Below, one piece after another: positions 58,538 through 64,000 of a DNA stretch of 64,000 nucleotides. The notes under the pieces are model-generated. The model was not told the origin of the DNA and searched no databases. It saw only the letters and a list, made by a program, of their open reading frames with translations. The stretch covers positions 310,001 through 374,000 of the forward strand of contig NZ_CP007014.1 in assembly GCF_000452705.1 (NCBI RefSeq), written 5' to 3'. This DNA comes from Pseudomonas syringae CC1557 (GTDB lineage Bacteria > Pseudomonadota > Gammaproteobacteria > Pseudomonadales > Pseudomonadaceae). Position numbers and translations under genes: made by a program. Position 1 is the stretch's first letter, and each line of letters starts with the position of its first letter.

Positions 58538-58610
58538 GTGCGACGCTCTGCGTCGGCATGCCGTTCTGGACGCTCCGCGTCCTCTTTGTGATGCAGCGCG
58601 TCACGAACTG
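58538..58610. repeat. Dispersed two-hairpin intergenic repeat, copy 5 (inverted copy plus partial forward copy)
   Basis: An inverted copy contains GCGACGCTCTGCGTCGGC, ATGCCGTTCTGGACG and CTCCGCGTCCTC. A partial forward copy follows (GATGCAGCGCGTCACGAACT). Together they extend over about 70 bp. Confidence 0.6.
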
Positions 58611-58623
58611 CGTAAGTAATGAG

Positions 58624-58715
58624 TGCAGGAGCGAACTTGTTCGCGAAAGAGCTCTAGCAGTCGCAGAAGATTTGGCGTTCAAAACGATGCCTTCGCGAAC
58701 AAGTTCGCTCCTGCA
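58624..58715. repeat. Inverted REP pair between rpoH and mtgA
   Basis: Two perfect 24-bp inverted copies (58624-58647 and 58692-58715), each beginning or ending with TGCAGGAGCGAACTTG and holding a small GCGAAC-TT-GTTCGC palindrome. They are separated by a 44-bp middle. Typical Pseudomonas REP/BIME layout between convergent genes; no transposase nearby. Confidence 0.85.
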
Positions 58716-58751
58716 AAAGCCCCTCGTTCACATTGAAACGGAGCGCAAACA

Positions 58752-59462
58752 TCACCACCGACGACTGCTGTTCAATCCCTGCAGATAATCATTGCCACCC
58801 AATTGACGCATCTGCTGGCGAATCCAGCCAGCGCGGCGCGAGACGTAGCTGCTGGGGTGGCTGGCGCTCCATTGGCGGGGGTTGGGCAGGACGGCGGCGA
58901 GGTAGCTGGCTTGTTGGACCGACAGGGCGCTGGCGTTGGTGCGGAAGTGATGCTGCGCGGCAGCCTGCGCGCCGAAAACGCCTTCATCCCATTCGACGCT
59001 GTTCAGGTACACCTCAAGGATGCGTTCCTTGGACCACAGCAGTTCGATGAGCATCGTGAACCAGGCTTCAAGCCCTTTACGCAAGTAGCTGCGGCCCGAC
59101 CACAAAAACAGGTTTTTCGACACCTGCTGGCTCAGGGTGCTGGCGCCACGGATCGAGCCGCCTTGCTCGTTATGCAGAATCGCCGCCTGAATCGCATCGA
59201 CATCAAACCCCCAGTGCTCGGCAAATTTCTGATCTTCGCCGGCAATCACCGCAATTTTCAGGTTGTCAGAGATCTTGTCCCACGGTTCCCAGTCGCGTTG
59301 CAGGTCGATGGGCTCGCCGTCAAACCACGATTCGACCTTGCGTTCGACCATCAACGCCGAGCCCGGTGGCGGTACCCAGCGCAGGACCAGAACCACAAGA
59401 ACGCTGCCCGCGGCGAACCACAGCAGGGCTTTGACGATGCGACGAAGAATAATTTGCAGCAT
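58752..59462 (-). CDS. mtgA: Monofunctional peptidoglycan transglycosylase MtgA
   Basis: Polymerises lipid II into glycan strands (236 residues). One N-terminal TM (about 8-28). GT51 motifs: VIAGEDQKFAEHWGFDVDA (catalytic Glu), GASTLSQQVSKNLFLW and KERILEVYLNSVEWDEGVFG. The ATG at 59462 (MLQIILRRIV) is taken as start; an upstream in-frame ATG at 59498 adds 12 residues. The longer open frame beyond is not protein-like. Confidence 0.94.
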   Translation of the reverse strand: MLQIILRRIVKALLWFAAGSVLVVLVLRWVPPPGSALMVERKVESWFDGEPIDLQRDWEPWDKISDNLKIAVIAGEDQKFAEHWGFDVDAIQAAILHNEQGGSIRGASTLSQQVSKNLFLWSGRSYLRKGLEAWFTMLIELLWSKERILEVYLNSVEWDEGVFGAQAAAQHHFRTNASALSVQQASYLAAVLPNPRQWSASHPSSYVSRRAGWIRQQMRQLGGNDYLQGLNSSRRW

Positions 59463-59543
59463 AAGAGATGGCTTGGCCGAACCCGTTGAGCGGGCCATTA
59501 TACAGACCGTGCGCCTTTCGACGATTTTTCCCTGGAGTTCCTG

Positions 59544-59924
59544 ATGCTGCGTAGCTTTTTGATGTTGGCCGCCTTCTTCGGTTTTACCGGCGTGGCATTG
59601 GGTGCGTTTGCGGCTCACGGCCTGAAAGAACGCCTGAGCGCCGAGTATCTGGCTGTTTTTCATACCGGTGTGCTTTATCAACTGGTCCACGCGCTGGCCT
59701 TGCTCGGTGTGGCAATACTGGCAACGCAGGTCCCCGGACGTCTTGTCACCTGGGCCGGGTTCTCGTTCGCCATCGGCATTCTGCTGTTCTCCGGCAGCCT
59801 GTACGCGCTGACGCTGACGGGTATCAGCAAGCTGGGCATCATCACGCCGTTCGGTGGTCTGGCGTTTCTGTTTGGCTGGTCGATGCTGGGGCTGGCGGCC
59901 TGGAGGCTGGGTTCTGCTGATTGA
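59544..59924 (+). CDS. DUF423 family membrane protein
   Basis: Inner-membrane protein of 126 residues with four TM segments. AAFFGFTGVALGAFAAHGLK and FHTGVLYQLVHALALLG are the family signature; ITPFGGLAFLFGWSMLGLAAW closes it. Function unknown. Divergent from mtgA with an 81-bp gap and upstream of thiS. Confidence 0.88.
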   Translation: MLRSFLMLAAFFGFTGVALGAFAAHGLKERLSAEYLAVFHTGVLYQLVHALALLGVAILATQVPGRLVTWAGFSFAIGILLFSGSLYALTLTGISKLGIITPFGGLAFLFGWSMLGLAAWRLGSAD

Positions 59925-60034
59925 TGGCCGCTTGAGCGACACGTCGCGCTTGAGACGAATGGCGTGGCTTTGCCTTGGTCATACCGGCTGATCGGGCTAG
60001 AATGCTGGCCCCCTAAAATGATGGCTGCTCTCGC

Positions 60035-60235
60035 ATGCACATTCAGTTGAACGGTGAACCCTTTGAATTGCCCGATGGCGAGACCGTCGCGGCGTTATTG
60101 ACCCGCCTGGACCTTGCCGGACGCCGGGTTGCGGTGGAGCTGAACCTGGATATCGTGCCGCGCAGCCAGCATGCAGCAACGGCTCTGCGCGAAGGCGATC
60201 AGGTCGAAGTGGTGCATGCCATCGGTGGCGGCTAG
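60035..60235 (+). CDS. thiS: Sulfur carrier protein ThiS
   Basis: Ubiquitin-like carrier of 66 residues supplying sulfur to the thiazole of thiamine. It starts [21 protein letters not shown]. The C-terminal tail ends in Gly-Gly (HAIGGG), the site of adenylation and thiocarboxylation, with one extra Gly. It is followed 52 bp later by thiG. Confidence 0.94.
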   Translation: MHIQLNGEPFELPDGETVAALLTRLDLAGRRVAVELNLDIVPRSQHAATALREGDQVEVVHAIGGG

Positions 60236-60287
60236 TTCGCACTCGCACTGCCCCCAACCCCAATCTGCACGTCAAAGAGGATTCCCG

Positions 60288-61082
60288 ATGAGCAATGTTC
60301 GCAGCGACAAGCCTTTCGTCCTGGCCGGCCGGACTTTCGAGTCACGCCTGCTGGTGGGCACCGGCAAGTACATCGACATGGAGCAGACCCGTCTGGCCAT
60401 CGAAGCCTCCGGTGCTGAAATCGTCACCGTTGCCGTGCGCCGCACCAACCTGGGCCAGAACCCGGGCGAGCCGAATCTGCTCGACGTGCTGCCGCCGGAC
60501 CGTTACACCATTTTGCCGAACACCGCTGGCTGCTTCGATGCGGTCGAGGCCGTGCGCACCTGCCGCCTGTCTCGTGAACTGCTCGACGGGCGCAATCTGG
60601 TCAAGCTGGAAGTGCTGGCGGATCAGAAAACCCTGTTCCCGAATGTCATCGAAACCCTCAAGGCCGCCGAGATACTGGTCAAGGACGGTTTCGACGTCAT
60701 GGTCTACACCAGCGATGACCCGATCATCGCCCGCCAACTGGCTGGAATCGGCTGCATCGCGATCATGCCGCTGGCCGGTCTGATTGGCAGCGGTCTGGGC
60801 ATCTGCAATCCGTACAACCTGCAGATCATTCTGGAAGAAACAAAAGTACCGGTGCTGGTCGATGCCGGGGTCGGCACTGCGTCCGACGCCACCATTGCGA
60901 TGGAGCTGGGTTGTGAGGCGGTACTGATGAACTCGGCCATCGCCCATGCTCAACAACCGGTCATGATGGCTGAAGCCATGAAGCACGCTGTAATTGCCGG
61001 TCGTCTGGCGTACCTCGCCGGGCGCATGCCACGAAAACTCTATGCCAGCGCATCTTCGCCGCTGGATGGCCTGATCAAGTAA
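60288..61082 (+). CDS. thiG: Thiazole synthase ThiG
   Basis: Forms the thiazole phosphate from 1-deoxyxylulose 5-phosphate, ThiS thiocarboxylate and dehydroglycine (264 residues). Motifs: [22 protein letters not shown], the Schiff-base Lys in LVKLEVLAD, and [23 protein letters not shown]. The start at 60288 has AGAGGA upstream. Its stop is 10 bp before trmB. Confidence 0.96.
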   Translation: MSNVRSDKPFVLAGRTFESRLLVGTGKYIDMEQTRLAIEASGAEIVTVAVRRTNLGQNPGEPNLLDVLPPDRYTILPNTAGCFDAVEAVRTCRLSRELLDGRNLVKLEVLADQKTLFPNVIETLKAAEILVKDGFDVMVYTSDDPIIARQLAGIGCIAIMPLAGLIGSGLGICNPYNLQIILEETKVPVLVDAGVGTASDATIAMELGCEAVLMNSAIAHAQQPVMMAEAMKHAVIAGRLAYLAGRMPRKLYASASSPLDGLIK

Positions 61083-61092
61083 GAGCCCGTTG

Positions 61093-61827
61093 ATGACTGA
61101 TTCGCACGTTCCGCACCCAGAGTCGCCTGCTACCGAAGAAGGCGAAGAGCGCCCGCACCGCCGCATCAAGAGTTTCGTGATGCGTGCCGGTCGCATGACC
61201 GAAGGCCAGCAGCGTGGTCTGGATCAGGGCCGCCCGCTGTTCGGCCTGGAGTTGACTGACGCGCCGGTGGACTTCGATCAGGTGTTCGGCCGCTCTGCGC
61301 CACGCACACTGGAAATCGGTTTCGGTATGGGCCACTCGCTGCTGGAAATGGCAGCGGCTGCCCCCGAACAGGATTTCATCGGCGTTGAAGTGCATTACCC
61401 GGGCGTGGGCGCGCTGCTCAATGGTGTGCTGACCCAAGGGCTGACCAACGTGCGCGTCTACGATTGCGACGCCATCGAAGTGCTGAACCGCTGCATTGCC
61501 GATAACAGCCTTGATCGACTGATGCTGTTCTTCCCGGACCCGTGGCACAAGAGCCGTCACCACAAGCGCCGTATCGTGCAGCCCGAGTTCGCCGCACTGG
61601 TGCGCAGCAAGCTGAAGGTTGGCGGGGTGTTCCATATGGCCACCGATTGGGGCCCTTACGCGGAATACATGCTGGAAGTGATGAGCGTGGCGCCTGGCTA
61701 TCGCAATCAGGCCGAAGACAACCAGTACGTGCCGCGGCCTGCGGAACGGCCGATCACCAAGTTCGAACGCCGTGGTGAAAAACTCGGCCACGGTGTCTGG
61801 GACCTGAAGTTCGAGAAAGTCGATTGA
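61093..61827 (+). CDS. trmB: tRNA (guanine-46 N7)-methyltransferase TrmB
   Basis: Makes m7G46 in tRNA (244 residues). Motif [16 protein letters not shown]. Family mark: [16 protein letters not shown], and [17 protein letters not shown]. The start at 61093 is one codon after an in-frame TTG; the N-terminal tail is acidic and variable as in other Pseudomonas TrmB proteins. It is probably cotranscribed with thiSG. Confidence 0.96.
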   Translation: MTDSHVPHPESPATEEGEERPHRRIKSFVMRAGRMTEGQQRGLDQGRPLFGLELTDAPVDFDQVFGRSAPRTLEIGFGMGHSLLEMAAAAPEQDFIGVEVHYPGVGALLNGVLTQGLTNVRVYDCDAIEVLNRCIADNSLDRLMLFFPDPWHKSRHHKRRIVQPEFAALVRSKLKVGGVFHMATDWGPYAEYMLEVMSVAPGYRNQAEDNQYVPRPAERPITKFERRGEKLGHGVWDLKFEKVD

Positions 61828-61888
61828 ATGTGCTGATCGTGCCCACTCATTTGGGCACGATCCTGCAACACGAAGCATATCCCGCCGC

Positions 61889-62947
61889 TTACTGAATCTC
61901 GTCCGGCTTTACGATCACCCAGTTCTTGTCTGCGGTCACCGGCAACTTCTCTTTGGCCTGGGCTTCGGCGTTGGTCTTGATCATGCCGTTGAGCTGAGTC
62001 ATGTACTTGTCCTTGCGGTTGATCCACAAGTGCACGCCGCCCTTGCTGACATCCACGCTGTGAAACAGCATGTAGCCGTCGCTGGTCGGGGTGTCGCCGC
62101 CAACCAGTACCGGTTTTTTCCACTGATCGATGTAGGTCAGAATCGCGGCCTGCTTGCCGGCCATCCAGGTTGCCGGTGTCCACAGGTAAGGCGTCAACTC
62201 CAGGCCCATGTTGCTTTTCGGATCATACTTGCCAGCGGTGATCTGCTTGCGTGCGGTGGTCAGTTCGCCTGTCTTGCGGTCCTTGAGCAGCGTGGTCACG
62301 CCGATCACGTTCTGTGGTTTGACGTTGTAGCCATACTTCGGATCGGCAGCGACCATGCGCACCAGTTCTTCGGACGCGGCGGTCATCACATAGACCTCGA
62401 TGCCGTTTTCCATCAGCTTGTTGTACAGCTCGGTCTGCCCGGTGAACACGCGTGGCGGCTCGACGTTGAGTTGCTTGACGGTGTCGCCGTCGTAATAGGT
62501 CGCCGGGATCGGTTTTTTCAGAGCCATCAGCTCATCGACGTAGCCTTTCAGTTCCTGAAGCGTGAAGCCGGAAAACACTTGCGCAACCCACGGGTAGCAG
62601 ACCATGTCGTCTATTTCGCAAAGACGATAGTAGTAGCTGAACAGGCTTTCCTTGTGCTCGGCGGTGTCTTTGAAGGGGATCAGCTTCAGCGAGGGATCGA
62701 GTTTTTCGCGGGTAATCAGCCCTTTGTTTTCCATGTACGGCAGCAGCGATTCTTCGAGATCGAAGCGGTAGCTGGTGTTGTCCATGTCGAAGACCGCGTA
62801 ATTGCCCTTGTTGGCATTTGCCGCAATCATCGCATTGAGCGCTTTGGCGGCAGGCTCGGGCCAATGCTTCAGTTCGGTGGCCGCGATGGCCTGGCTGGCA
62901 AGCCCCAGGCAGACGGCGGCAGCCAGCAGTTTTGGCACGAGTTTCAT
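61889..62947 (-). CDS. pchP: Phosphorylcholine phosphatase PchP
   Basis: Periplasmic HAD-type phosphatase of 352 residues that releases choline from phosphorylcholine, the step after phospholipase C. Signal peptide about 1-23 (KLLAAAVCLGLASQAIA). HAD motif I: VFDMDNTSYRFDLEES (DMDNT). Motif II region: VMTAASEELV. Motif IV: VLVGGDTPTSDG. These match the residues described for P. aeruginosa PchP. The ATG at 62947 has GGGGA upstream; a TTG at 62953 is less likely. In P. aeruginosa this gene is under GbdR control, linking it to the gbc and dgc genes here. Confidence 0.87.
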   Translation of the reverse strand: MKLVPKLLAAAVCLGLASQAIAATELKHWPEPAAKALNAMIAANANKGNYAVFDMDNTSYRFDLEESLLPYMENKGLITREKLDPSLKLIPFKDTAEHKESLFSYYYRLCEIDDMVCYPWVAQVFSGFTLQELKGYVDELMALKKPIPATYYDGDTVKQLNVEPPRVFTGQTELYNKLMENGIEVYVMTAASEELVRMVAADPKYGYNVKPQNVIGVTTLLKDRKTGELTTARKQITAGKYDPKSNMGLELTPYLWTPATWMAGKQAAILTYIDQWKKPVLVGGDTPTSDGYMLFHSVDVSKGGVHLWINRKDKYMTQLNGMIKTNAEAQAKEKLPVTADKNWVIVKPDEIQ

Positions 62948-63137
62948 AGGCAATTTCCCCTTGTCGAAAAAACGAAGGGGCAGACCGTAACAAATTATTG
63001 TGAAGGCAAAAGTACGTCAGCGACCCGAAAAAGGCCAAAAGACGTCGTTTGCCCCTTTATTTGCGAAGTCGAAACCAAAAACGACACTTTTGTTGCAGTT
63101 TTTCCTCAGCGGCCGCAGTTGCGCCGAAAAACGCTGA

Positions 63138-63650
63138 TCAGACGCGTTCCCAGACTTCGAAGTTGTAAGCAGGCTTGTCATCGACGGCGGCGTTTTCGGT
63201 GTTCGATACCAATGCCCACTGCGTCGTATCGAATTCCGGAAACCACGCATCACCCTCAGGGCTCAGTGCCACGCGCGTCAGGTACAGACGATCCGCCTGC
63301 GCCAGGCCTTGGGCATACAGTTGCGCGCCGCCGATCAGCATCACTTCATCGACGCCCTGTTCCTTTGCCCATTGTTCGGCGCGTACCACGGCGGCCTCCA
63401 ATGAAGAGAAGACTTCCGCGCCTTCCAGTTGCAGGTCCGTCTGACGGCTGACCACCAGGTTCAGGCGGCCGGGCAGGGGGCGGCCCAGCGAGTCCCAGGT
63501 CTTGCGACCCATGATGATCGGCTTGCCGAGCGTTGTGGCCTTGAAATATTTGAAATCCCCCGGCAAATGCCAGGGCATGGAATTGTCGACGCCGATCACT
63601 CGGTTTTCACCGAGGGCGGCAATCAGGCTGAGCGGGAGATGAGTTTTCAT
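63138..63650 (-). CDS. folA: Dihydrofolate reductase
   Basis: NADPH-dependent reduction of dihydrofolate (170 residues). Motifs: SLIAALGENRVIGVDNSMPWHLPGD (catalytic region), KATTLGKPIIMGRKTWDSLG, VVSRQTDLQ and EVMLIGGAQLYAQGLAQADRLYLT. The start at 63650 follows the family N-terminus (MKTHLPLSLI). Divergent from the DUF2868 gene. Confidence 0.96.
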   Translation of the reverse strand: MKTHLPLSLIAALGENRVIGVDNSMPWHLPGDFKYFKATTLGKPIIMGRKTWDSLGRPLPGRLNLVVSRQTDLQLEGAEVFSSLEAAVVRAEQWAKEQGVDEVMLIGGAQLYAQGLAQADRLYLTRVALSPEGDAWFPEFDTTQWALVSNTENAAVDDKPAYNFEVWERV

Positions 63651-63760
63651 GAGTGTGAGGATATCAGAGGTCCCGGGGCGGGCGAATGAACTGATACGCG
63701 CCGTGCTCAGTCCGATGACAGCGGTTATGCTCACCGCAGCATTCAATCAAGAGACGCCGT

Positions 63761-64000
63761 GTGACTGCACTGACCCCACTCGATACCCTCTGGCTGACCG
63801 AAGCCGTGCGTCTGCGTGAACAGCAGGCTGGCGCGCTGGATGACCAGGAAGCCAACCGCCGTGCCCGCGCCGCCGGAGGTGACCTGACTGCCCGCATCAC
63901 GCACCGCGCCCTTGGGCTGGCGGAACGCGACGGCATGCTTGCGGCGCTGCATCGCTGGAAGCAGGGTGCGCGTCTGGCATTGATGGCGATGGCCGTGCTG
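63761..64000 (+). CDS. DUF2868 family protein (N-terminal part; 3' end outside window)
   Basis: The first 80 codons of a gene that runs off the right edge, starting at a GTG (63761). It begins VTALTPLDTLWLTEAVRLRE and includes ARAAGGDLTARITHRALGL, the N-terminal pattern of DUF2868 membrane proteins, and the visible part ends at the start of a hydrophobic segment (LALMAMAVL). Function unknown. It is divergent from folA, and in Pseudomonas it is usually followed by a DUF3482 GTPase gene. Confidence 0.75.
   Translation, partial: MTALTPLDTLWLTEAVRLREQQAGALDDQEANRRARAAGGDLTARITHRALGLAERDGMLAALHRWKQGARLALMAMAVL

Noticed and set aside
62030..63451. Plus-strand open frame of 473 codons opposite pchP and folA
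   Set aside because: It spans two genuine minus-strand genes with clear motifs and has no recognisable domain of its own.

Overview
This window is a chromosomal segment of a Pseudomonas, most likely of the P. syringae group. The evidence is the high-GC coding style, near-identity of many products to known Pseudomonas proteins, Pseudomonas-typical gene blocks (metK-tkt-epd-pgk-fba; dgcA-dgcB-etf; gbcA/gbcB; rsmD-M16-M16-ftsYEX-rpoH; msrA-dipA), and a dispersed two-hairpin intergenic repeat common in P. syringae. I saw no rRNA, tRNA, CRISPR array, transposase or phage module.

Layout. 1-2.8 kb: divergent czcC / czcRS metal efflux and sensing genes. 2.9-6.5 kb: a MAPEG protein, a DUF1090 protein, an exported NAD-dependent DNA ligase (ligB) and a LysE-type exporter. 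6.6-15.5 kb: metK with an ArsR-methyltransferase regulator, facing tkt-epd-pgk-fba across a perfect 17-bp-arm palindrome; three small lipoproteins sit before fba, and epd carries an apparent one-base deletion. 15.7-16.6 kb: a DUF3010 protein and an LprI-like protein. 16.8-27.9 kb: catabolism of glycine betaine and dimethylglycine (M19-like protein, V4R-like protein, dgcA, dgcB, dedicated ETF pair, gbcA, gbcB); gbcB also has an apparent one-base deletion. 28-41.5 kb: small accessory ORFs, rlmJ, msrA, dipA, a TldD/TldE-like pair with an MFS exporter, ltaE, a TraX-like protein and an RlmI-family methyltransferase. 41.6-48.3 kb: pfpI, an HDOD protein, mutM, ferredoxin, coaD, a TetR regulator, a rhodanese and a YheT-type hydrolase. 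48.4-50.5 kb: a small accessory island with a broken higA antitoxin and a two-gene ATPase plus PD-(D/E)xK-like nuclease unit. 50.6-64 kb: rsmD, two M16 peptidases, ftsY-ftsE-ftsX, rpoH, mtgA, a DUF423 protein, thiS, thiG, trmB, a phosphorylcholine phosphatase (pchP), folA and the start of a DUF2868 gene.

How the genes work together. PchP frees choline from phosphorylcholine. Choline is oxidised to glycine betaine by enzymes outside the window. GbcAB demethylates betaine to dimethylglycine, and DgcAB takes it to sarcosine, probably passing electrons to the adjacent ETF. The tkt-epd-pgk-fba block feeds central carbon flow and the erythrose-4-phosphate branch toward pyridoxal phosphate.

Two observations stand out. 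First, six perfect TTATCCACA DnaA boxes lie within about 2 kb spanning the ETF genes and the 680-bp gap after them. Three of them sit in a degenerate tandem array, which suggests a DnaA-titration or replication-control locus (datA-like). Second, the overlapping ATPase and nuclease-like genes between the YheT hydrolase and rsmD look like an uncharacterised two-gene defence system in an otherwise conserved neighbourhood.
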